18,635 nucleotides of DNA from an uncultured Collinsella sp. (lineage in GTDB: Bacteria; Actinomycetota; Coriobacteriia; Coriobacteriales; Coriobacteriaceae). The notes beneath the pieces were generated by a model, which saw only the letters and a program-made list of their open reading frames with translations, was not told the origin of the DNA and did no database searches. Of this stretch, positions 1 through 8,000 are shown piece after piece (within the stretch, counting starts at the first letter, position 1; each line of letters opens with the position of its first letter). The stretch covers positions 1-18,635 of the forward strand of contig UQWS01000030.1 of the NCBI GenBank assembly GCA_900544875.1. The letters run 5' to 3'. Made by a program: the position numbers and the translations under genes.

Positions 1-226
1 GCCTGGCGTTAGCATGTCGCGATTCAATCTTGAAAACAGCATTGCCCAGTTGACAAAACTATAGGAACACCCCCCTGAAGCCATCGTACCCATAACTCGC
101 GCCGCGGGTGCATAAGGATGGTGTCCTGGCCGTTGGCGGTCTTATAACGCAGCGACGCTTTCGTTATTTGCGAACAAGTGGGGTTTATGGCACAGTGAGC
201 CCAAACTAATTTTTAGGAAGGCACCC

Positions 227-880
227 ATGACCCCCGCACAGATTGAGTTTTACAAGCGCCTCGCACACGGCCTGGCGCTCCAATTTGGTCCCAACTGCGA
301 AGTCGTCGTCCACGACCTGGAAACCGAGGACGTGGACCACTCCATCGTAGTGATCGAAAACGGCCACGTCAGCGGGCGCAAACTGGGTGACGGCCCCAGC
401 CATATTGTGTTTGAGTCCATGCACGAGGGCACCACCGACGTGCACGACCGCGAACCGTACCTCACTAAAACCACCGATGGCAAACTGCTCAAGTCCTCGA
501 CGATCTTTATCCGCAACGACGAGGGCAAGCCCGTCGGCATTTTGGGCATTAACTTTGACATTACGCTCATGAAGGCTTTTGAGCGCTCGCTCGATGCCTT
601 TACCGGCACCGGCGCCACGGGCTACACCGAGCCTGAGCCCATTACCAAAAACATCGGCGACCTGCTCGAAGATCTGCTGCGCGAGTGCGAGCAGTACGTG
701 GGCAAGCCCGCGGCCCTCATGACCAAAGACGAGCGCATCCGCGCCATTGGCTACCTCGACCGTCGCGGCGCCTTCCTCATCTCCAAGTCGAGCGAGCGCG
801 CCTGCGAGTTCTTTGGCATCTCCAAATACAGCTTCTATAGCTACCTCAACGAGGCTAAGGCGGCGGCCGGCGACAAGTAG
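227..880 (+). CDS. YheO/DauR-type PAS and helix-turn-helix transcriptional regulator
   Basis: A 217-residue cytoplasmic DNA-binding regulator. Residues about 8-115 match the YheO-like PAS domain (start TPAQIEFYKRLAHGLALQFG, then VVVHDL, and later VGILGINFDIT). Residues about 165-210 form the C-terminal HTH_22-type helix-turn-helix (RRGAFLISKSSERACEFFGI, then SKYSFYSYLNEAK). The length is normal for the family. Known relatives respond to small ligands and control amino-acid or metabolic genes; the ligand here cannot be told from sequence. The ATG at 227 is preceded by AGGAAGG with suitable spacing, which fixes the start. I found no convincing promoter in the 226 bases upstream: a TTGACA at 50-55 has no -10 at the right distance, and a TATAAC at 143-148 has no -35. 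The gene stands alone and has no clear link to the defence genes downstream. Confidence 0.93.
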   Translation: MTPAQIEFYKRLAHGLALQFGPNCEVVVHDLETEDVDHSIVVIENGHVSGRKLGDGPSHIVFESMHEGTTDVHDREPYLTKTTDGKLLKSSTIFIRNDEGKPVGILGINFDITLMKAFERSLDAFTGTGATGYTEPEPITKNIGDLLEDLLRECEQYVGKPAALMTKDERIRAIGYLDRRGAFLISKSSERACEFFGISKYSFYSYLNEAKAAAGDK

Positions 881-963
881 GCACTCGCCTGGATTGCCCC
901 TCCCCTTTTGGGCGCGAGTTCTGGAAAGCACGAATCCAAGACCGAGCCGCTTGGGAAGTTCCA

Positions 964-969
964 TATAAT
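964..969 (+). promoter_or_regulatory. Consensus -10 element (TATAAT) for the membrane protein gene
   Basis: A perfect TATAAT lies 35 bases before the ATG at 1004, which predicts transcription starting near 976. No good -35 hexamer is found at 16-18 bases (the sequence there is ACCGAG-like), so the promoter is either weak or activator-dependent. Its position argues that coding cannot begin upstream at 908. Confidence 0.5.
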
Positions 970-1003
970 CGATGTCATTAGTATTTCGAAAGGATGGAAC
1001 AGA

Positions 1004-1999
1004 ATGGCGTTGAGCAAGGCATCATGCACCGGTCGCGGATTGATTCCGGCAATTGGTGGACATGTGCACCGCATGTTCGATGAGGGTGAAGATGACCTGT
1101 TTTCGCTAAGCCTTGACGACGTGATGGATGATCGCCCGTGGACCGCCGACGAACTCATGGGCGGCGGGGCTCGCCCGTCAAGTCCCAATCCCGCACTTGC
1201 GCCTAAGCCCGCATCTGCGTCGACTCCTGCGCAGTCGCCTGTTTCGTCGCCCGCGCCTACGCCCGCACCCACTTCGGCGCCCGCACCCACTTCGGCGCCA
1301 ACGCCCGCTCCCCGCCCCGCAAGCGACCCGTCCGAGACGGCGGCATTTCTCGCTGCAGCGACGCAGGGCAAATCGGCCGACAGCACCGTTATGTACAGCG
1401 CCCAGCAGTTACCTGTTCCCGCAGCACGCAAGCCTCCGGTCACAAGGCTCGATGAGCCCGCTGTCCATCAGGTTGCCTACGATTCCTGGGCTGCAGCCGA
1501 TCTGGATGAGACCTCTACCGGCATGCCGGCGCTCGACGTTCCAGTTAACCCGCTTTTTGCCGCCAACACGAGCGCCGCGGACTATGAGGGCGGTGCGGCA
1601 TATTCCGATGGCTATGCTGGCACCGGTCGCATCGAGACCGAGGATTATGGAGCCGCATCGAGCGATTATCTCAACGATCCGTACGCTGCCACGCCTGCAC
1701 CGGAATATGACCCGGAGGCCGCGTCCGCGCCGGCGCATACCAAAAGCACGGGCGAAGAGCGCTTCGCCGATTATTACGCCGAGGAAAAGGCACTGCGTTT
1801 CTCGGAATTTCCACAGGCAGTCAGGGTTGCCTTTATCGCCATTGTCATTGCCCTGCTCGGCGTCATTGCGTTTGAGGGATTCCAGCTGTTCCGCGGCCCT
1901 ACCCAAGCGGAGTCGGAGACCCAGCAAAAAGAGGACGATAACGAGTATCTGGACATCAACACCCTCAAGGGCGACCCCAACGACGAGGACGACGAGTAG
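1004..1999 (+). CDS. Pro/Ala-rich single-pass membrane protein of unknown function
   Basis: A 331-residue protein in three parts: an acidic N-terminal segment (FDEGEDDLFSLSLDDVMDD), a long low-complexity Pro/Ala/Ser/Thr linker followed by a Tyr/Glu/Ala-rich stretch, and one strong transmembrane helix near the C-terminus (VRVAFIAIVIALLGVIAF) with a short very acidic tail. No enzyme domain is recognised. With one helix and a large polar N-terminal part it may be tail-anchored, most of it cytoplasmic. The start at 1004 is preferred because AAAGGA sits 9 bases upstream and a TATAAT lies at 964. An in-frame ATG at 1073 is an alternative start; the frame is also open back to 908, but that would lie upstream of the likely promoter. 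It looks like a host housekeeping or envelope-associated gene of a Coriobacterium, not part of the defence cargo. Confidence 0.85.
   Translation: MALSKASCTGRGLIPAIGGHVHRMFDEGEDDLFSLSLDDVMDDRPWTADELMGGGARPSSPNPALAPKPASASTPAQSPVSSPAPTPAPTSAPAPTSAPTPAPRPASDPSETAAFLAAATQGKSADSTVMYSAQQLPVPAARKPPVTRLDEPAVHQVAYDSWAAADLDETSTGMPALDVPVNPLFAANTSAADYEGGAAYSDGYAGTGRIETEDYGAASSDYLNDPYAATPAPEYDPEAASAPAHTKSTGEERFADYYAEEKALRFSEFPQAVRVAFIAIVIALLGVIAFEGFQLFRGPTQAESETQQKEDDNEYLDINTLKGDPNDEDDE
1261..1296 (+). repeat. Two perfect 18-bp tandem copies encoding APTSAP units
   Basis: The unit GCCCGCACCCACTTCGGC occurs twice back to back, in frame with the membrane protein gene. It lengthens the Pro/Ala linker and could vary in copy number between strains by slippage without shifting the frame. 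Confidence 0.85.
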
Positions 2000-2032
2000 C
2001 GAGGGCTGAAGGCGGCCGCGGGATCCCGCATC

Positions 2033-2058
2033 CAGCACCGGCTTCTAAGTGCTGTTTT
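2033..2058 (+). terminator. Probable terminator after the membrane protein gene
   Basis: CAGCAC (2033-2038) pairs with GTGCTG (2049-2054) across a 10-base loop and is followed directly by TTTTGT. The stem is short, but its position 33 bases after the stop codon at 1999 and its T-tract fit an intrinsic terminator. Confidence 0.5.
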
Positions 2059-2070
2059 GTCATCCAGCTG

Positions 2071-2146
2071 CACTTTTCCGAAGTTTTAAGGTGCCTATTT
2101 CGACACTTTTCCGTACTTTTAAACGGCTGATTTCGACACTTTTCCG
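2071..2146. repeat. Three copies of CACTTTTCCG at exact 33-bp spacing
   Basis: CACTTTTCCG occurs at 2071, 2104 and 2137. Between them TTTTAA and ATTTCGA are also repeated at the same offset, so the unit is a degenerate 33-bp tandem repeat. A spacing of about three helical turns would place the copies on nearly the same DNA face. It lies between two genes and could be an operator array or an intergenic repeat family. Confidence 0.75.
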
Positions 2147-2170
2147 GATGAAAGCCGAATAATCACTTGG

Positions 2171-2218
2171 GAAATCAAGCGCCATCCGCGCGTCATTTCG
2201 CGGATGGCGCTTGATTTC
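2171..2218. terminator. Perfect 20-bp inverted repeat with 8-base loop, terminator-like
   Basis: The left arm (2171-2190, GAAATCAAGCGCCATCCGCG) is the exact reverse complement of 2199-2218, separated by CGTCATTT. There is no T-tract outside the stem, but the ends of the stem are A/T rich, so it may act as a bidirectional terminator of the long-stem type. It overlaps the 5' part of an open frame beginning at 2204, which argues against that upstream start for the next gene. Confidence 0.6.
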
Positions 2219-2365
2219 TATCCGTACACGTTGATAGACTCCATCGTGCCTGCAAGGAGCGGGCGCGTTTTATCCAGAGTCGGGGTAGAGAGTTGGCTCC
2301 ACGATCCCGACGCCAACCGGCCAAGAGGCACGGTGGCCCTGCCAACATCGATGAAAGGAGTCCGT

Positions 2366-2734
2366 ATGGACAATTTCTCTGTGCGCAGCGAGCGCAACTT
2401 CCACAACTTGGACGCACAGCCAAAACCCATGCATCTTCTGGACAAGCCGAACGGCTACGCCTCGGCCATGGTCAAGAACAGCCTCTCCCACCAGATGCGC
2501 TTTACCGTGCAGGTGCTCGAGGAAAAGCTCTGCACCGCCGGCAACCCGCACGTACTGCAGATCAAGCTGCTTGGAGACGACTCGCGCGAGCCGTCCAGCT
2601 GGATGCTCTTCGCCGACGGCGTGTGCGTTGCAGACGGATCCGGCACCTTTGCACGCGAGTGCTTCTGCGAGGGCGCGGAGGTGTTTTTGGACTTGTGCCG
2701 CGATGCCGTCGAGGCTGCCGAGCTGTGCCAGTGA
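2366..2734 (+). CDS. Small Cys-containing protein of unknown function
   Basis: A 122-residue soluble protein beginning MDNFSVRSERNFHNLD and ending AVEAAELCQ. It has no signal peptide or membrane helix. Six cysteines fall in the C-terminal two thirds (KLCTAG, GVCVADG, RECFCEG, LDLCRD, ELC), which could bind a metal, but no known zinc motif is seen. The start at 2366 is chosen because AAAGGAG lies 5 bases upstream. The frame is open back to 2204, but that start falls inside the hairpin at 2171-2218 and has no ribosome binding site. Codon use looks like the host-type genes to its left. I do not recognise the family. Confidence 0.72.
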   Translation: MDNFSVRSERNFHNLDAQPKPMHLLDKPNGYASAMVKNSLSHQMRFTVQVLEEKLCTAGNPHVLQIKLLGDDSREPSSWMLFADGVCVADGSGTFARECFCEGAEVFLDLCRDAVEAAELCQ

Positions 2735-2945
2735 AGCCAGAGGGAGTATGAGCTGTTGAGTGCGGCCCGCGGGATTGCGGGGGTGTAGGTGGGCGGAGCG
2801 CTCCTGAAGCCTTATTCCACACGATCGGGCGTACTCATCTGCAACTCGACTTACTACCAGATGGCGTAATCACGTTCAACGTCGGTTAAGCCAGATCCCG
2901 GCCGGTCGTTGGTAAGTGAAACAACATCTCCCACCCATAGGCCTT

Positions 2946-3233
2946 CTAAGACCGACCGTCCACTATAGTCCAAGCGGCTAGCGTCTCCCAAGATCGCCAT
3001 GGACACGTCTTCCAAGATGCCCCCTCAACCGTGCAGAGATAACAGCCACCCATACGGTCGATGTGCTCCTTGCACGTCTCGCTGACCACGCAACGATGAA
3101 AAACAGGTTCCTGGACGGATGGCCCCTGATGGGGATGTGTGAAATCGGCATCGAGGCCATCGTCTGTCAAGCAATACCTGCCCATACCCTTAAAACATAA
3201 GAACAAGCCACCAACATCGGTATCGTTTTCAAT
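2946..3233 (-). pseudogene. Probable 5'-truncated Cys-rich gene remnant
   Basis: The frame is open from just after a TGA at 3234-3236 to the TAG at 2946 and reads like real protein throughout (IENDTDVGGLFLCFKG, then FHRCVVSETCKEHI, RMGGCYLCTVEG and TCPWRSWETLAAW). Several cysteines including a CxxC suggest a metal site. There is no well-placed start: ATG at 3185 has AAGGG only one base away, TTG at 3206 has only a weak GGTGG close by, and nothing earlier fits. A natural reading is that the 3' end of a gene was cut off at about 3233, where the AT-rich cargo starts. It could instead be a small intact gene of 79 residues starting at 3185. The family is not recognised. Confidence 0.4.
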
Positions 3234-3248
3234 TCAGTTTAAAACTGA
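3234..3248. repeat. 15-bp palindrome TCAGTTT-A-AAACTGA
   Basis: Perfect 7-bp arms around one base, at the apparent composition boundary and 48 bases before the -35 of the XRE promoter. It could be an operator for the XRE regulator or a remnant of the junction. Confidence 0.35.
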
Positions 3249-3295
3249 GGAGATTCAGCAGCCAGCCAGCCGAATAAACTAAGCTCACTAAATAA

Positions 3296-3327
3296 TTGAT
3301 AAATTTCTGACTAGATATATAATATCT
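3296..3327 (+). promoter_or_regulatory. Promoter with overlapping palindromic operator for the XRE operon
   Basis: TTGATA (3296-3301), a 16-bp spacer and a perfect TATAAT (3318-3323) make the best promoter in the window. The -10 lies inside a palindrome, AGATAT-ATA-ATATCT (3313-3327), and TCTGAC is directly repeated at 3306 and 3325. XRE repressors commonly bind such sites to shut off their own promoter, so self-regulation is likely. Confidence 0.7.
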
Positions 3328-3364
3328 GACAGTAATAAGGATTCTTTACTAATGTGAGGCATAA

Positions 3365-3820
3365 ATGACTTCAACGGATGAAGAACTAGTCAGCAGGCTC
3401 CAAGCTCACCTGTCAACCATTCGCAAGGCAGCGGGCTGGAGTGGCGAACGACTTGCGAACGAACTAGGCATAACAAAGCAAACCGTCAGCAGCCTTGAGA
3501 CGGGCAAAACGCAGATGACGAAGATGCACTATCTCGCCATCAGGGCGGTATTCAACAACGAAATCGCCGTCAGCGGAAACGAGGATCTGGCAAAAATCAT
3601 TCAGCTATTCGTTGACCAACCAGTAGCACCCAAACTAGAGAAAATGCAAAATGCCCTTAAAGAAGGGGATGAGAAGGGGACACAACAAGAGGCGGTCACT
3701 AAGCAGAGCGCCATAGTTGGAGCAACCGCTCTCACCGCCGCCCTAATCCCAGCTTCATCGGCATTGATTCCGGCATTGGGCTCTCTTGCATATCAACTTG
3801 CAAAATCAATCAAGAGATGA
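3365..3820 (+). CDS. XRE-family regulator with hydrophobic C-terminal tail
   Basis: A 151-residue protein. Residues about 12-62 form an HTH_XRE domain (RKAAGWSGERLANELGITKQ, then TVSSLETGK). A charged linker (residues 85-110) leads to a hydrophobic segment at about 113-145 (AIVGATALTAALIPASSALI, then PALGSLAYQLA) that could be a membrane hairpin and ends in basic KSIKR. A DNA-binding domain joined to a membrane segment is unusual and would place the regulator at the membrane with its neighbour. The start is set by GTGAGG 5 bases before the ATG. The next gene starts 12 bases after the stop, so the two are co-transcribed from the promoter at 3296. Function is inferred to include repression of its own operon. 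Confidence 0.87.
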   Translation: MTSTDEELVSRLQAHLSTIRKAAGWSGERLANELGITKQTVSSLETGKTQMTKMHYLAIRAVFNNEIAVSGNEDLAKIIQLFVDQPVAPKLEKMQNALKEGDEKGTQQEAVTKQSAIVGATALTAALIPASSALIPALGSLAYQLAKSIKR

Positions 3821-3832
3821 GGTGTACAGAAA

Positions 3833-4351
3833 TTGGAGTCGGAAAATACTGATCTGCCCGCAAAGAACAAAGGCCCCGTGTGGCTCGAGCAGCACAAAGT
3901 CCAGATTGGCATCGGTGTATTTGTGGCAATCAGTTCAATCGTTAGCATTACGATTGCTGCGAAAACGGGCCATACGCCTAAATTCAAAACTATTTGCAAC
4001 GGTGCAGACAAAGGTGTTGCCACGATTGTTGAGGCGACGGAAAAGACCTCCTTGCCAGTGGTCAACCTTACCGGAGTCGAGAAGACCGCAACGGGACTCG
4101 GACATGACTTGCTCCTTTCGAATCAGGCAGTTAACAAGCGCCTCGTCTCCAGCGGAATGATGACAAAAGAGCCTTGGGGTTACAAGCTCACAGAAGTCGG
4201 CAAACTCTTTGGGAAAGAAACGGTCAAAGTAACGCGCGCCGGTTATACCTTCTCAAATATCGAATGGGATGAAGCGGTTGTCCCGTTTGTTTTTACTTCC
4301 GACGAACTTGCGAGCATTAACGCCAAAAAACTCGCATTGCGCAAGCCATAG
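3833..4351 (+). CDS. Membrane protein with C-terminal KilA-C-like winged helix, TTG start
   Basis: A 172-residue protein. Residues about 22-43 are one transmembrane helix (VQIGIGVFVAISSIVSITIA). The C-terminal part (about 93-172) has the layout seen in phage antirepressor KilA-C/winged-helix domains: VNKRLVSSGMM, then KEPWGYKLTEVGKLFGK, then VPFVFTSDEL. That similarity is by eye and needs a profile search. The start is TTG at 3833, with GAGGTG (3819-3824) overlapping the previous stop and 8 bases away. The next in-frame start would lose the membrane helix. The gene is the second in the XRE operon. A membrane-tethered winged helix beside a membrane-tailed XRE regulator suggests that the two proteins work together, possibly in sensing or phage control. 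Base composition is lower in GC than the left-hand genes. Confidence 0.78.
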   Translation: MESENTDLPAKNKGPVWLEQHKVQIGIGVFVAISSIVSITIAAKTGHTPKFKTICNGADKGVATIVEATEKTSLPVVNLTGVEKTATGLGHDLLLSNQAVNKRLVSSGMMTKEPWGYKLTEVGKLFGKETVKVTRAGYTFSNIEWDEAVVPFVFTSDELASINAKKLALRKP

Positions 4352-4410
4352 CCCAGTAATCAAATCTGATACACCGTGCGTCCCGCGTACGCAAACGAAA
4401 AGGAGATACC

Positions 4411-4629
4411 ATGGTCATATACAGAACTCAAGAATGGAACGGATGCGGAAAGCAAAACTACTACTGGAATGAATACCGCCGTGAGGGCGACACGGTTGTC
4501 AAATACAAGTGCAATAGGCGCAAGTTCTTCGATGGGGACGAAAGCAGCTGGGAGGAAAGCGAGCATGAAGAAGATTCGTGGAGCATTGACGATCCCAATA
4601 TGCCCGATTGGCTGAACGGCCACCTCTAA
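4411..4629 (+). CDS. Small acidic protein, third gene of the XRE operon
   Basis: A 72-residue protein with a basic, aromatic N-terminal half (YRTQEWNGCGKQNYYWNEYR, then KYKCNRRKFFDG) and a strongly acidic C-terminal half (ESSWEESEHEEDSWSIDDPN) ending PDWLNGHL. Two cysteines are present. A strong AAAAGGAGA sits 6 bases before the ATG, so translation is likely. It starts 59 bases after the membrane gene and ends just before the hairpin at 4654, so it is probably the last gene of the operon. I do not recognise a family. The acidic tail might mimic DNA or bind the basic proteins upstream, but this is speculation. Confidence 0.75.
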   Translation: MVIYRTQEWNGCGKQNYYWNEYRREGDTVVKYKCNRRKFFDGDESSWEESEHEEDSWSIDDPNMPDWLNGHL

Positions 4630-4653
4630 GAATTATTAACTAGCAGTCCTTGA

Positions 4654-4685
4654 AAGCCCCACTTCCCACAGGGAACGTGGGGCTT
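4654..4685 (+). terminator. Strong hairpin ending the XRE operon
   Basis: AAGCCCCAC (4654-4662) pairs with GTGGGGCTT (4677-4685), and inside it TTCCC pairs with GGGAA around an ACA loop with one bulged C. This gives a stem of 14 pairs starting 25 bases after the stop of the small acidic gene. No clear T-tract follows, so it may work as a tail-less terminator or RNA end protector. Confidence 0.65.
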
Positions 4686-4719
4686 GATATTGCCCTCCTG
4701 TCCGAAAGCACTTTCCATC

Positions 4720-4992
4720 TCAGCTTTCAAGCTGGGCAACCACAATGGTATGCGCCACGGCCGTCAGTTCACCAATCTCAATAAACCTGTCTTCTGTAAT
4801 GCGATCGGCCAATGCGCCGACTCTCTGGTCGGTCGCATCGAAATCACAAGCGATGTGCAGCCCGGGAGAGCTGCCAAAAGCAGCTGCTTGTCTGATGCAC
4901 AAAAGCGTAGAAACCCGCATCCCAAATATGGCGGGATGCGGGCGCGGACAATCGGCGGCCTGATAACAATTAACCAGAGATCCAAATCGTTT
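4720..4992 (-). pseudogene. Probable gene remnant (3' end) downstream of the defence operon
   Basis: The minus-strand frame is open for 91 codons after a TAA at 4993-4995 and has protein-like composition, for example GSLVNCYQAADC, DFDATDQRVGALADRI and TEDRFIEIGELTAVAHTIVV. No ribosome binding site or well-placed start is present; the only ATG (4920) falls inside a hairpin. It is best read as the tail of a gene cut by arrival of the neighbouring cargo. The alternative is a chance open frame in spacer DNA. The family is not recognised. Confidence 0.33.
4914..4942 (-). terminator. Candidate terminator for the helicase/methylase/ATPase operon
   Basis: CCCGCATCCC (4914-4923) is the exact reverse complement of 4933-4942, with a 9-base loop. 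Read on the minus strand the stem is followed by TTTCT and later TTTTG. It lies 90 bases past the stop of the DUF499 gene, where an operon terminator is expected. It also lies inside the open remnant frame at 4720-4992, so a chance match in former coding sequence remains possible. Confidence 0.45.
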
Positions 4993-5031
4993 TTAGCGAA
5001 GTTATCCTCTTAGACATCTCTAAAGAAACTT

Positions 5032-8000
5032 TTACTCCCCAAACCTATAGTCGTTAATGCCCAACGTGGAGCAGTTCTCGCTTATTGCTCGGACTGTTTG
5101 CACGGGGATTCCGTCTTCGACATGAGCGGAGACACTAAACGAAAGCTGTACGTCGGCACCGCCCAGCATGTTTAGCTGGCTCACCACTTCGTCCATGATG
5201 GTCTGGATATTGCGATTGACACGAGTGTTATCGAGCTTTGCCGTCATATGGAAGGATGTCTTTTGCCTCGCGGGCTGCACCACCACTGGCGTTGTGTCGA
5301 CAACCGTGGTCCTGCCAGCTCCGTCCGTCACCGTCTCGCTCGTCGTAGGACCAAACGCAATTCCATGCCCGCCGCCATCGGAGCCCTGCCCAGCCTCCGC
5401 AGCCGCAGCGCGAGCAGCAGCCTCTTCCTCTTCAATCTGCTTTGTTGCCACAGTCGGCTTTACCAGCAGGTCACTCTCGTTGATAAATGTCTTCTGCTCA
5501 CCAAACGTCAGCTCCATATAGCGATCGTCCGAGAAGCCAGCAGCAAGGCCAAAGTATTCCTTTGAGCCCAGGCCCCTTTGAATCGCGTCCTCGAGCACGC
5601 CATAGAACGACAGCCTGGGAAGATAGCAATAAGAGCACAGGAACTCCCACAGACGCTTAATCTGGATGTGGTCCGCGTCCTTCCAGAGCACTCGATCGAG
5701 CTCCATCTTAAGCAGGGCGGGTGCCCAGGTCTTGATGGCTGCCTCATCGGAAACAAGCTTGCGTGCCATCTTGGCAACGATATTTTCGCCGCCGCCCTCA
5801 ACGTGTTCTGCTTCCCAAACGATATCCATCGAGCCGCTGAAAAGGTCAACACGCGGATAAATAAGCCAGCTATAGGCCTCCTGGATCTTTAGCTCGAGCG
5901 ATTCGTCGGCACGTCTCACACTCTGGTCAGTCTCGCGCGTCTGTGCCACATCAAGGTTCAGCGACTCGCGATCTTTCTTGATGGAATCCCAAGCAAGGTA
6001 TTGTTTCGCCTCACTTAGGAGTTGTGCATAGTAAGATGCGTCCGCAGCGGCGAACACAACCATATTCTTGTACGTACGCGGAGACGTACCGCGATTTGAG
6101 AGTATCTCCGATGCCAAGGTGAGTGCCGCGGAATCGGCCGCTTTTCCACGGTGATTGGCAGACGGCGTCAGCACCACCAGGCGCAGCGTCTGATCATCCG
6201 GAACGTCAAGCGAGCTTGCGGGGCATACATGAATGCCCGAGAAAGGATCAACCTTGCGCAGCCTCTTTAGGCGACTCTCAACTTCATAGAGCGCGTCAGA
6301 GTCCTTGACTTGCTGGGCGCGGTCATCGGCAACCTTGCGCAACGTGGGACGCGTATCGTACCAAAAACGGTTTCCGTTGACGTCGCCATACAGGAAAGAC
6401 GAGGATGTTTGCAGCGTACCCAGAGCATCATTGAATACAGAGATGTTCTCGCCAGGCTGCACCGTGCCCAAGCGAATATGCGCACGCTCAATACCGCGGA
6501 CGGATTGACCGCCCACGTCGGGAGCACTGCCAAGCATGATGGCACGTGCAACGCGACGCGAAGCCAAAAGATTGCCGTAACGAGTGTTGTTGCCATCATT
6601 GCGATACGGAACGGACTGCTTGCCGTCAATCTCGGAATCAACAACTGCATTCCAGTTGTCATCAAGATAGCGCGTGAGCTCATCGCGCACGCCGGGCACA
6701 TCAAGGGGGAACGACCCCGGCATAATCATCGGCGAAGGATCCTGGTTCATCCACAGCTCGTGGATAACCGACGCCATTAAGCGCAACACGCCACGGGTAC
6801 GTTGAAACTTTTCGAGCGTTGCCCAGTCCTCGTAGAGACGGTCGAACACTTCGGGGTGAATCGGGTAGCAGGAAACCATGCGATCGCGGTATTCAAGCTC
6901 GCGCGACTCCACCGGGAAGTCCGAAGTATTTTCGTTGTACATCTTGCTAAATGACGCACACACCTCATCGCGAGCGGCATCATCCTTGCAGTTAAGGAAA
7001 AGCCTGCGGCGAACAACCTCGAAGCCTTCGTTTGCCGCCACGGGTTTCCAGATGGCTTCCATGCGCCCAAAGGTATGCTCAATCTGCTCCAAAGCTCGCT
7101 GGCCCGCCTCGCCACCGATCTCGTTGTCAGATTCGGGAATAGAGGCTACGACCAGGCTGCACTTCGAAGCGCGTGCTGCCTCGGTGAGCTCCTGGATAAA
7201 GGTGATGAAGTTGTCGAAGCTGCCGGCGTTAAGTCCATCGACGCCATAAATCTTCTTGGCATAGGCAACGAGCTCGTCCATAAGGACAAGGCAGCAGCCG
7301 CAATCGTCGAATAATTCAGTTAGAGCAGCAGATCCTGGCGAGACGCCCTTCTTGTCGGCGTCTTTAACATAGTTATAGAGCTCGGGCCTGTCAGCGGATT
7401 CTGCAAGCTGGTATGCCATATGACCCCAAAGCGTGTTGACCATGATGCCAGGCATGGTAGCCGGGCGCATGGCTTTTGCCGGATTGATAGAGGTGCCCAC
7501 GAGCACGGTAACGTGCACCTCAGGGACTTCGGCAACGCCCGCCTCCTCGAGTATGGGCGCGAGGTTGGCAATCTGCCCCACGCGGGAGCGGCTGCGCATC
7601 ATGTGGTAGAGAGCGAGCATGCTGTGCGTCTTGCCGCCGCCGAAGGCCGTCTTGAGCTGGATGACGGGCTCGCCGTCGAGACCGCTCACGCGGCGCAGTG
7701 ACTGCACGAGCAGGCCCTTCATGCCTTCGGTCACATACGTTCGATTGAAGAATTCGACCGGGTCGCGGTACTCCAGCTCGCCCTTGCCGCGCGCCACCTG
7801 GGCAAGGTCCGCAGCAAACTCAGCGTTTTTATAGCGACCCTCGGCCACATCCATATGGGGTTCCATGACGTCGCGCCAGCTAGGCAGGCCACGCACGGCC
7901 CTGGTTTGCTCGAGTGATTTCCTACGAGGTGCCGGAGCATCCACGCCAGCATCGACATTTGTTGTCACTGCCGTAGAGCCATCGGCACTGCCGTAACGAA

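Larger units (their letters stand above)
2735..3364. other. Junction between host-type sequence and AT-richer cargo; mostly non-coding
   Basis: No complete gene with a good start is seen. The first 200 bases hold only small hairpins (CCCGC/GCGGG at 2766-2781 and a GGAGCGCTCC palindrome). A start-less minus-strand frame covers 2946-3233. Base composition falls sharply after about 3190, just ahead of the XRE operon promoter, so a transfer or deletion boundary is likely near 3190-3250. No tRNA, integrase or duplicated attachment site was found. Confidence 0.5.

Noticed and set aside
50..78. TTGACA as a promoter -35 for the first gene
   Set aside because: No -10-like hexamer at 15-19 bases; TATAGG is only a few bases away.
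206..964. Minus-strand frame of 252 codons opposite the YheO-type regulator
   Set aside because: Antisense shadow of a well-recognised regulator with a good ribosome site.
1128..2009. Long plus-strand frame overlapping the membrane protein
   Set aside because: It is made of Arg/Pro repeats, as expected from a shifted frame of GC-rich low-complexity DNA.
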